NCBI GenBank assembly: GCA_027295475.1
Contig: JAPUKV010000192.1
Span: forward strand, 1 to 20,383
From: Pseudomonadota bacterium
GTDB lineage: Bacteria; Pseudomonadota; Gammaproteobacteria; Woeseiales; Woeseiaceae
Length of the DNA stretch: 20,383 nt
Direction of reading: 5' to 3'
Under the pieces are notes generated by a model, which was not told the origin of the DNA, searched no databases, and worked only from the letters and a program-made list of their open reading frames with translations. The translations under genes were made by a program, and so were the position numbers. The first letter of the stretch is position 1; every line of letters begins with the position of its first letter. Shown here one piece after another: positions 10,811 through 16,810 of the stretch.

Positions 10811-10829
10811 TACAAATCAATAATTTGTA
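10811..10829. promoter_or_regulatory. Perfect 7-bp inverted repeat, candidate operator
   Basis: TACAAAT (10811-10817), CAATA, ATTTGTA (10823-10829) is a perfect AT-rich dyad about 120 bases upstream of the lipoprotein operon. Its size suits a dimeric transcription factor. No regulator gene is adjacent to suggest which one. Confidence 0.4.
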
Positions 10830-10949
10830 TTCCTCACTTTTCCCTCAGCTTAATATCACGAATCCATCAGCGTTTTGTAATTACTGTCTGGAGATGTCTG
10901 ACGTAGGTTTGGGCCATTGAGATTTCAACAGTCCCGGAGGGTCAGACCA

Positions 10950-11387
10950 ATGAAGTATTTACAACACACCACAGTGGCAATCCTGGCTACAGTCGTTACT
11001 GCAGGCTGCAGCGCCACGCATCATGCTGCCGATGTGCGCGCAGCCGATGAGGCCGAGCGCATCACGGTTGGTACGGTGCAAAAGGAAGTCCGAATCGGCA
11101 TGTCTGCCGCGAATGTAGCGAGCGTGCTCGGTTCGCCGAATATCGTCACCACCGACGATCAGCGCCAAGAAACCTGGATCTATGACAAGATCTCCAGCGA
11201 GGTCACCTATTCCCGGAGCAAAGGCACGCTTGTTGGGCTGATATTCGGCGGCTCGGGCGGCGGTGCAGGCATCGGTACGACCAGCGCCGGTGCGACAGCA
11301 ACATCGCAGCGTACCTTGACGGTTATCATCAAGTTCGACGGCGATAACAGGGTTCGCGACTTCTCGTACCACACCTCGAGATTCTAA
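10950..11387 (+). CDS. BamE/SmpA-OmlA-like outer-membrane lipoprotein
   Basis: The 145-residue product has a lipoprotein signal peptide with lipobox VTAGC and acylated Cys20. Ser21 at +2 predicts sorting to the outer membrane. Residues 44-80 (VQKEVRIGMSAANVASVLGS, then QETWIYDK) match the pattern of the SmpA/OmlA fold of BamE (IRVGMTQQQVAYALGTP, then TWFYVF), and RTLTVIIKFD at 121-130 matches its last strand. A glycine-rich stretch (about 94-115) is inserted between them and may be a flexible or membrane-contacting loop. GGAGG at 10936-10940 lies 9 bases before the ATG and decides against an upstream TTG at 10917. The stop overlaps the next gene's start by one base. It is probably not BamE itself, as the inserted loop and neighbours differ. 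Confidence 0.85.
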   Translation: MKYLQHTTVAILATVVTAGCSATHHAADVRAADEAERITVGTVQKEVRIGMSAANVASVLGSPNIVTTDDQRQETWIYDKISSEVTYSRSKGTLVGLIFGGSGGGAGIGTTSAGATATSQRTLTVIIKFDGDNRVRDFSYHTSRF

Positions 11388-11971
11388 TGAATGCCCGGAT
11401 TTCGATTCCGCCCCGATTCAGCGCGAGGTGGCTACCACTTATTGCGCTCGGATTGCTAAGTGGATGCACGGCGACGATGCCGAACGAGGCATTGCGCTTA
11501 CCTGAGAGCACGCTGGATATCCGTTCGATTCAGACGAGGACCTTCGAGGCACCGTCTGAAACCGAAATCCTGGCAGCAACGATCGCGACGCTGCAGGACA
11601 TGGAATACAACATCGAGCGGATCGAGAAACCGCTCGGTGTCATCACCGCATCGAAAGTCTCGGATGCAGATTCAGCCGGCGAGAAGACCGGCCTGTTCAT
11701 TCTCGATCTCTTTTGCGCGGCAACCGGTGGTGGTAATTGCGATGCGATGTCGTCTGCCAAGGACGAGCAGCGCATCACACTGACGATGGTGGTGCTGCCC
11801 AGCCTTGCCCGCAGCGGCGAGTACGTCACGCGAATTACGATACAGCGGGTCATCTTCGACAAGGCGGAGCGGATCAAGGTGCTGGAACGGATCGACGACG
11901 CTGAGATTTATCAGCAGATCTTCGAGAATCTTTCGAAAGCGATATTCATACAGGTTAGTGAAAATGACTAA
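11387..11971 (+). CDS. Putative lipoprotein, paralogue of the next gene
   Basis: The 194-residue product has a signal peptide with lipobox LLSGC and Cys27, with Thr28 at +2 favouring the outer membrane. No named family is recognised. Residues 43-91 (IRSIQTRTFE, then IATLQDMEYNIERIEKPLGV) align with residues 34-82 of the following protein, and residues 129-190 align with its residues 85-135. The difference is a segment here, about 92-128, containing LFILDLFCAATGGGNC, which the neighbour lacks. The ATG overlaps the previous stop (TAATG) and the stop overlaps the next start by 8 bases, so the three genes are probably translated together. The pattern of a short alpha/beta repeat suggests a periplasm-facing domain. 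Confidence 0.82.
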   Translation: MNARISIPPRFSARWLPLIALGLLSGCTATMPNEALRLPESTLDIRSIQTRTFEAPSETEILAATIATLQDMEYNIERIEKPLGVITASKVSDADSAGEKTGLFILDLFCAATGGGNCDAMSSAKDEQRITLTMVVLPSLARSGEYVTRITIQRVIFDKAERIKVLERIDDAEIYQQIFENLSKAIFIQVSEND

Positions 11972-12383
11972 GTCAATTCAAATGCTTCCGGTGCTTGGAC
12001 TGGTACTTGTCGGAGGGTGCGCGACGATGACGCCTGCCGACATTACCGGACCAGGCACGCAGCTTCAGATACGTCAGATTCAGACCCGCGAATACGACGC
12101 GCTGGACAAGCAGATGACCATGCGTTCGGTGATCGCCACGCTGCAAGACCTCGGCTTCACAATAGATCAGGCGGATCTGGATCTCGGCACGGTGACGGCA
12201 ACACGTCTGCATGAATACACGATGCGCATGACAGTGACCGTGGTCGAAAAGGGTGATAAACGAATCTCAGTTCGGGCCAATGCCCGAATTGGCGAAAACG
12301 GGGTGCGGGATGCTGCGACCTATCAGGACTTTTTTGTGGTCCTCGACAAGGCCATGTTTCTGACGCTGAACAATGTCGACTAG
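11964..12383 (+). CDS. Putative small lipoprotein, shorter paralogue of the preceding gene
   Basis: The 139-residue product starts MTKSIQMLPVLGLVLVGGC, with Cys19 in a slightly atypical lipobox (VGGC). The mature part begins with IRQIQTREYD and VIATLQDLGFTIDQADLDLG, clearly the same domain as in the preceding gene. It ends with TYQDFFVVLDKAMFL, which parallels IYQQIFENLSKAIFI there. The chosen ATG overlaps the end of the preceding gene by 8 bases. A longer frame starting at 11805 would lie inside that gene and lose the signal peptide, so it is rejected. Function is unknown. The stop is only 4 bases from the end of the convergent gene on the minus strand, so no dedicated terminator fits between them. 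Confidence 0.82.
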   Translation: MTKSIQMLPVLGLVLVGGCATMTPADITGPGTQLQIRQIQTREYDALDKQMTMRSVIATLQDLGFTIDQADLDLGTVTATRLHEYTMRMTVTVVEKGDKRISVRANARIGENGVRDAATYQDFFVVLDKAMFLTLNNVD

Positions 12384-12387
12384 CCTG

Positions 12388-13062
12388 CTAGGGATCTTCG
12401 CGATACTCGCAATTGGTACTCGTCGTGGTTTGAAAGTGTTCTTCACCGCGACGACGCACCGCCTCGTAAGTCTGATTGGCTGCCAGTTGACAGGTGCCGA
12501 ATTCCTGAATGTCGAGCACACTCAGACCGCCGGGTCCTTTGCATGCTTTCTTCATATCGGCGTAAAAGGCAGTGTCACATTCGTCCCGCGTTACACCGTA
12601 GGTGGCAACCCCGTGGCGGTAACAGAAGTCGTGCGTCACGCATGCCGGATGAAACTTCTCAGCCTGTTTTTCGTAGTCCCCGCTCAATAGCAGAACGACC
12701 TCCGGAATAGAACAACCGACCGGCACCCCGCCACCGCAGGGATGCGTCGGTGTTTTCCACGATCGTTTGACGATACTCTCGATATCACTGAATCGAATAG
12801 TTTCTGACGGCCCGTCGATCGTGTCCATACCGACATCCTCAACGACAAGTTCTCTGTATTGACCATCCTTGGTAGTGATTTCCACCAGATCACCCGCTTG
12901 CACGCCCGCAAGAATGAACTCCGGCTTGGCGGGGATACTGTGCGAAGGCACGACATGCGAACAGCCACAGGTGGAAATGAGCAGGGCTGCTATCACGCCG
13001 TAAGCGATTGACACCCTGGCAAGCGCCCAATGAGAATCTATTTTGATAATTGGTCGAGTCAT
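12388..13062 (-). CDS. Lipoprotein with a phospholipase A2-type active-site motif
   Basis: The 224-residue product has a lipoprotein-like N-terminus (LLISTCGCS; Cys34 has the better -1 Gly, Cys32 is the alternative). Residues 50-100 look like a small SH3-like beta domain (AGDLVEITTKDGQYRELVVE, then IRFSDIESIVKRS), common in bacterial lipoproteins. Residues 105-191 are cysteine-rich and contain CVTHDFCYRHG (141-151) with the His144-Asp145 pair, plus CDTAFYADMKKAC with Asp163 after Cys162. This reproduces the CxxHDxC and later C-D pair of phospholipase A2, where His and Asp are catalytic. The canonical calcium loop is not obvious; CGGGVPVGC (109-117) may replace it. It lies 80 bases downstream of moeB on the same strand. 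Activity is inferred from the motif only. No clear Shine-Dalgarno sequence is present. Confidence 0.78.
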   Translation of the reverse strand: MTRPIIKIDSHWALARVSIAYGVIAALLISTCGCSHVVPSHSIPAKPEFILAGVQAGDLVEITTKDGQYRELVVEDVGMDTIDGPSETIRFSDIESIVKRSWKTPTHPCGGGVPVGCSIPEVVLLLSGDYEKQAEKFHPACVTHDFCYRHGVATYGVTRDECDTAFYADMKKACKGPGGLSVLDIQEFGTCQLAANQTYEAVRRRGEEHFQTTTSTNCEYREDP

Positions 13063-13096
13063 CGTAACAACGAGTTGGCATTTGTTCTTCGGATCA

Positions 13097-13124
13097 ATTA
13101 TACGACGCCTGGATGGCCGCCTGG
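13097..13124 (-). promoter_or_regulatory. Candidate promoter and direct repeat before the phospholipase-like gene
   Basis: A perfect TATAAT (minus strand, 13102 to 13097) lies 34 bases before the start codon. No good -35 box is seen. In its place CCAGGCG occurs twice with a 12-base step (plus-strand CGCCTGG at 13106-13112 and 13118-13124), which could be an activator site. This would let the gene be expressed separately from moeB. Confidence 0.35.
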
Positions 13125-13142
13125 GTCGAAAGCAGACGACGC

Positions 13143-13886
13143 CTAGCTGCAGGCGGGGCAATCTTTCCGTTTCTTGATGGCAATCTGTTGCCACTTTGCC
13201 GACATTGCGTCGTAAAGGCTGAGCTGACCGGGCCTGGTTCCAGAGACTGCTGCAAGAAATTTCAATGTTTCGACGGCCATCATCGTGCCGATCACGCCGG
13301 GTACCGGCGCAAGCACGCCGTTGCCGGCACAGTTATCGAGAGATTCGTCCGCTTCCTGGTAGAGGCAGCGGTAACAGGGCGACATCGAGTATTCAGGTCC
13401 GAATACTGCGATCTGGCCTTCAAAACGAATTGCCGCTCCGGAGATCAGGCAACGGCTGTTGGCAACGCAGGCGTCGCTGACCTGAAAGCGAGTCGCGAAA
13501 TTGTCGCAACCGTCGACAACGACGTCGGATTGCAGCACCGCTTCAGTGAGTGCTGCATCACTGAGCCTGTCAGTGATCTCGGTAAGACGAACGTCCGGGT
13601 TCATCGCAGCGAGACGTGCTGCGGCCTGACTGGTTTTCAGTTTGCCGATATCGGCGGGGCCGTATAGCACCTGGCGCCCGAGATTGCTTGCATCAACCGT
13701 ATCGAAATCACAAAGAATCAGGTGACCGACGCCGCTGCTCGCAAGATAGCTGGCCGTTGCACAGCCGATACCGCCGATACCGATCATCAGTACCGTCGAT
13801 GATGTAATACGCGTCTGGCCTTCCTCGCCGATTTGCGGGAGAGCCAGGTGTCGCGCCGAACGCCCGGGTTGTTGTTCGTTGCTCAA
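13143..13886 (-). CDS. moeB: Molybdopterin-synthase adenylyltransferase MoeB (ThiF/HesA family)
   Basis: This E1-like enzyme adenylates the C-terminal glycine of a ubiquitin-like sulfur carrier (MoaD, or ThiS in ThiF). The 247-residue product has the nucleotide loop GIGGIG (36-41), DNFATRF after DGC (about 126-134), and the zinc site Cys171/Cys174 (CYRC) with Cys243/Cys246 (CPAC). It ends right after this site, so there is no rhodanese domain. Gammaproteobacterial moeB is often next to prmC and prfA, which favours MoeB over ThiF; no moaD or thiS is in view to settle it. The start codon is a TTG overlapping the ppiB stop (TTGA). No other start lies before the nucleotide loop. Confidence 0.87.
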   Translation of the reverse strand: MSNEQQPGRSARHLALPQIGEEGQTRITSSTVLMIGIGGIGCATASYLASSGVGHLILCDFDTVDASNLGRQVLYGPADIGKLKTSQAAARLAAMNPDVRLTEITDRLSDAALTEAVLQSDVVVDGCDNFATRFQVSDACVANSRCLISGAAIRFEGQIAVFGPEYSMSPCYRCLYQEADESLDNCAGNGVLAPVPGVIGTMMAVETLKFLAAVSGTRPGQLSLYDAMSAKWQQIAIKKRKDCPACS

Positions 13887-14371
13887 TCTTCATCCCGCCG
13901 GACTTCGACGATAGTAACGGGCTCCAAAGGAACATCCTGGTGCCCCGCCACTGAACCGGTGTCCACCGCCGCGATCGCATCAACGATATCCATGCCAGCG
14001 CTTACACGGGCGAAAACGGCATAGCCGTAATCGCGGCCACTGTGGTCGAGAGAAGAATTGTCCCTGAGATTGATGAAAAACTGGCAAGTGGCGCTATCGA
14101 CTTCGCCTGTGCGCGCCATTGCGAGAGTACCGCGCAGGTTCTTCTCGCCATTAGCTGCCTCGTTCTTGATTGCTGCTCGCGTCTCTTTCTTGCTCATATC
14201 TGCCGTCATACCGCCGCCCTGAATCATGAAGTTGGGTATGACGCGGTGAAAAACGGTTTCGGCATAGAACCCGTCGTTGACGTATTCCATGAAATTCTTC
14301 GTTGATATCGGTGCGGTTTCTTCAAACAATTCGACGACGATGTCGCCGTGGCTCGTCATAATGGTGAGCAT
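13883..14371 (-). CDS. ppiB: Peptidyl-prolyl cis-trans isomerase, cyclophilin type
   Basis: Cyclophilin that speeds Xaa-Pro isomerisation during folding. No signal peptide is present, so it is cytoplasmic like PpiB. The 162-residue product has the family length and core motifs: [14 protein letters not shown] with Arg43, Phe48 and Gln51, CQFFINL (96-102), and [16 protein letters not shown]. The N-terminus [18 protein letters not shown] aligns with the start of E. coli PpiB. The ATG at 14371 is preceded only by a weak AGAG. Its stop codon overlaps the moeB start, so the pair is coupled. A cyclophilin gene between prmC and moeB is not the arrangement I expect from better known relatives. Confidence 0.94.
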   Translation of the reverse strand: MLTIMTSHGDIVVELFEETAPISTKNFMEYVNDGFYAETVFHRVIPNFMIQGGGMTADMSKKETRAAIKNEAANGEKNLRGTLAMARTGEVDSATCQFFINLRDNSSLDHSGRDYGYAVFARVSAGMDIVDAIAAVDTGSVAGHQDVPLEPVTIVEVRRDED

Positions 14372-14402
14372 TGCGATCTCTGCTTGACCGGGAAGGGATC
14401 AA

Positions 14403-14415
14403 GTCTAACTTAGAC
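14403..14415. repeat. 13-base palindrome GTCTAA-C-TTAGAC
   Basis: A perfect 6-bp inverted repeat with a single central base, 31 bases upstream of ppiB in the 79-base prmC-ppiB gap. Its size fits a protein-binding site, but its meaning is unknown. Confidence 0.4.
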
Positions 14416-14423
14416 CTGAGCAT

Positions 14424-14444
14424 ATCGCCCGTCCAGGCGGCGAT
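14424..14444. repeat. Degenerate REP-like inverted repeat
   Basis: ATCGCC (14424-14429) and GGCGAT (14439-14444) pair across 9 bases. ATCGCCCGTCCAGG resembles the arm ATCGCCCGTCAGG of the repeat at 16730-16799, so it may be a decayed copy. The palindrome GATCCGGATC (14442-14451) overlaps its end. Confidence 0.35.
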
Positions 14445-14450
14445 CCGGAT

Positions 14451-15293
14451 CTAACGCGTTGCCTTCGTCACGCGGGGGTGTCCTGCAAGGTCATTGATGC
14501 ACTCCATGCCCGTCCAGCCATTTTGCCGCAGAACATCGGCTACGGCGTTGCGCTGATCGGCACCGTGCTCGAGGAACAGGGTGCCGTTTACCGCCAGGAT
14601 TTTTCCGGCGTCTTCGGCAATCTTCCTGATCGCATCCAGTCCGTCGGGACCGGCTGTGAGTGCCAATCGAGGCTCGTACCGGAGTTCATCAAGCGCCGGA
14701 TCGTCATCGCGCACATAAGGTGGGTTTGCTACGACGAAATCGAAAGATTTATCGGCGATGGGCTCTGTCCAGTTCCCTTCGACGAATCGAATATTGTCCA
14801 ATTCATGCTGCTTTGCGTTTTCTTTGGCGACTTCAAGTGCATCTTTGCTTGCATCAGTAGCGACGATTTCGCAATTCGGTCGTTCGCTGGCGATCGCAAT
14901 CGCGATTGCGCCGCTGCCCGTACCGAGATCCAGAATCCGGCAGGGGCGATCCAACGGGATCAGAAGCAGCGCTTGCTCGACGAGCGTCTCTGTTTCCGGG
15001 CGTGGCACGAGTGTGTCGCGGTTGACTTTTAATGGCAGGGACCAGAAGTCTTTCGAGCCGATGATGTAGGCCACGGGTTCGCCCTGATGCCGGCGGGCAA
15101 GGGCGGCCGAGAATTCGCGGGCCGATTCGTCATTCAGTTCTGCCTCGGGGTGCGTGAACAAATGACTGCGCGGGGCGTCCAGAACCCAGGCAAGCAATGT
15201 TTCCGCATCGAGCCTGGGGCTATCGCTGACCTCAGCCAGCATCTCCGCGGCATCGGCTAAGGAATTTTCAATTGTGACAGCGGGCAGACTCAT
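14451..15293 (-). CDS. prmC: Peptide chain release factor N5-glutamine methyltransferase
   Basis: PrmC (HemK) methylates the glutamine of the GGQ motif of release factors 1 and 2, increasing termination efficiency. The 280-residue product has an N-terminal helical domain, then FWSLPLKV and LVPRPETE (about 83-102), motif I DLGTGSG (122-128) for SAM, and NPPY (190-193), which binds the target glutamine. The ATG at 15293 is chosen over a GTG at 15302, three codons upstream. Neither has a good Shine-Dalgarno sequence. It is the first gene of a minus-strand unit with ppiB and moeB. Its substrate gene prfA lies about 2.5 kb upstream on the same strand, separated by the two sulfur-metabolism genes. 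Confidence 0.95.
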   Translation of the reverse strand: MSLPAVTIENSLADAAEMLAEVSDSPRLDAETLLAWVLDAPRSHLFTHPEAELNDESAREFSAALARRHQGEPVAYIIGSKDFWSLPLKVNRDTLVPRPETETLVEQALLLIPLDRPCRILDLGTGSGAIAIAIASERPNCEIVATDASKDALEVAKENAKQHELDNIRFVEGNWTEPIADKSFDFVVANPPYVRDDDPALDELRYEPRLALTAGPDGLDAIRKIAEDAGKILAVNGTLFLEHGADQRNAVADVLRQNGWTGMECINDLAGHPRVTKATR

Positions 15294-15356
15294 GTGGTAC
15301 ACGCGGTTCGCCTTCGCGTAGTATGGCGGCCAAATTTACTTGCTTTAGTGGGTGCA

Positions 15357-16724
15357 ATGAAGGTTTTCTCCAACATTCTCGATATGGTTGGGCAAACGCC
15401 GATGCTCGAGGTGACACATCTCGACACGGGCCCGTGCCGACTTTTCCTGAAGCTCGAACTCATGAATCCCGCTGGTTCCATCAAGGATCGTATCGGTATC
15501 ACGATGATAGAAGAAGCCGAGAAACGCGGTGATATCAGTCCGGGCGACACCATTGTCGAAGCGACAGCTGGTAATACGGGTCTGGGCCTGGCGCTGGTTG
15601 CTGCGCAAAAAGGCTATCCGTTGATCATCGTACTGCCGGACAAGATGAGTCAGGAAAAGATCTTTAACCTGCGGGCGATGGGCGCCGAAGTTGTGCTAAC
15701 GCGATCCGACGTGCCGAAAGGCCATCCTGAGTACTACCAGGACCTCGGCCGGTCCATCGCGGAAGAGAAGGGCGCCTTTTTTATCAACCAGTTTGGCAAT
15801 CCCGATAACCCGCTCGCCCACGAGCAGACCACCGCGCCGGAAATCCTGGAACAGATGGATGGTGACGTCGATGCAATCGTCCTTGGCGCAGGCTCCTGCG
15901 GCACCGCCGCCGGGTTCAGTAAATATCTTGCCGAACATGCGCCACAGGTAGATCTCATTCTTGCCGATCCCGTTGGCTCGATTCTGGCCGACTACGTCAA
16001 TAAAGGTGAGCTCGGCGAAAAAAGTGCGGATTGGCTGGTCGAGGGCATCGGCGAGGATTTCATTCCTCCGATCGCCGACTTCAGCAAGGTTGTCAAAGCG
16101 TACAGCATCAGCGATTACGAATCGTTCAAGACGGCCCGGGAACTGCTGAGAAAGGAGGGTCTGTTGGCAGGTTCGTCGACCGGCACGCTGCTTGCGGCGG
16201 CCCTCAAGTACTGTCATGCGCAGACAGAGCCAAAACGCGTCGTCACTCTTGCCTGCGATACCGGCAACAAATATTTATCCAAGTTGTATAACGATTTCTG
16301 GCTGGAAGACCAGGGCTTCATCAAGCGTGAGAAGTCAGGTGATTTGCGTGACCTGATCGGGCGCCCACACGGTGAGCGCGCAACGATAACCGTTGGACCA
16401 ACTGATATTTTGACAACGGCGCACAATCGTTTGCGCAATGCCGGTATCTCACAACTACCGGTAATGGAGAAGGGCAAGCTACTCGGCGTACTAACCGAAG
16501 ACGCAATAATGCAATTCGTATTCGGCAAGCCGGAACTGATGAAAGCGCCGGTCAAAGACGCGATACAGACGGCCTTCATTCAGCTCAACAAGGATACGAG
16601 CATCAACAATCTCGTCGCAATGTTGCACGTGCAGCCCTATGCGGCCGTGATGGACGGCGATGATTTTCTGGGACTGATTACCCGATCCGATGTCCTGAAC
16701 CATCTGCGCCAGCAGATGCAATAA
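15357..16724 (+). CDS. cbs: Cystathionine beta-synthase with C-terminal CBS-domain pair
   Basis: This PLP enzyme condenses serine with homocysteine to cystathionine, the first step of reverse transsulfuration. The 455-residue product has the fold-type II core with NPAGSIKDRIG (PLP Lys43), TAGNTGLGLALV (69-80), and a GAGSCGTAAG phosphate loop. The final 110 residues are two CBS motifs, ending GLITRSDVLNHLR. The overall pattern, including DTGPCRLFLKLE and KGHPEYYQD, matches the Pseudomonas cystathionine beta-synthase type rather than CysK or CysM. The ATG at 15357 is chosen because it places the family N-terminus correctly; the frame extends to 15294. It is divergent from prmC with a 63-base gap and convergent with the cysteine synthase gene. 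The CBS pair probably senses an adenosyl ligand, which is inferred from other families. Confidence 0.9.
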   Translation: MKVFSNILDMVGQTPMLEVTHLDTGPCRLFLKLELMNPAGSIKDRIGITMIEEAEKRGDISPGDTIVEATAGNTGLGLALVAAQKGYPLIIVLPDKMSQEKIFNLRAMGAEVVLTRSDVPKGHPEYYQDLGRSIAEEKGAFFINQFGNPDNPLAHEQTTAPEILEQMDGDVDAIVLGAGSCGTAAGFSKYLAEHAPQVDLILADPVGSILADYVNKGELGEKSADWLVEGIGEDFIPPIADFSKVVKAYSISDYESFKTARELLRKEGLLAGSSTGTLLAAALKYCHAQTEPKRVVTLACDTGNKYLSKLYNDFWLEDQGFIKREKSGDLRDLIGRPHGERATITVGPTDILTTAHNRLRNAGISQLPVMEKGKLLGVLTEDAIMQFVFGKPELMKAPVKDAIQTAFIQLNKDTSINNLVAMLHVQPYAAVMDGDDFLGLITRSDVLNHLRQQMQ

Positions 16725-16729
16725 TCGTG

Positions 16730-16799
16730 GATCGCCCGTCAGGACGGGCTCCTACAAATTACGATCTATTCAAGTTGGAGCCCGTCCTGACGGGCGATC
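16730..16799. repeat. Pair of REP-like palindromes in inverted orientation (BIME-like)
   Basis: Two 23-base arms (16730-16752 and 16777-16799) are perfect reverse complements around a 24-base loop. Each arm is also a small hairpin: GCCCGTC-AG-GACGGGC on the left and its complement on the right. This is the structure of bacterial interspersed REP pairs, like the GGAGCGGG-type REPs of Pseudomonas, which flank CTCCTACA as here. It fills the 86-base gap between two convergent genes and may act as a two-way transcription stop. Confidence 0.85.
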
Positions 16800-16810
16800 T
16801 GCAAACTGAG

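Larger units (their letters stand above)
10483..10949. other. 467-base non-coding region between divergent envelope genes
   Basis: This gap separates the barrel-protein gene (minus) from the lipoprotein operon (plus) and should hold both promoters. On the minus strand a TATTAT hexamer (10507-10512), with a poor TTACGT at -35 (10531-10536, 18-base spacer), would give a leader of about 18 bases. The plus side has an AT-rich tract (10797-10885) with a palindrome and TAATAT at 10851-10856, but no convincing -35. A hairpin lies at 10753-10778. A 69-codon frame at 10570-10779 looks non-coding. No tRNA or known RNA was recognised. Confidence 0.5.

Noticed and set aside
16730..16799. The paired repeat read as a CRISPR or IS end
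   Set aside because: Only two facing copies with no spacers, no transposase, and internal hairpins in each arm; REP-type pairing fits better.
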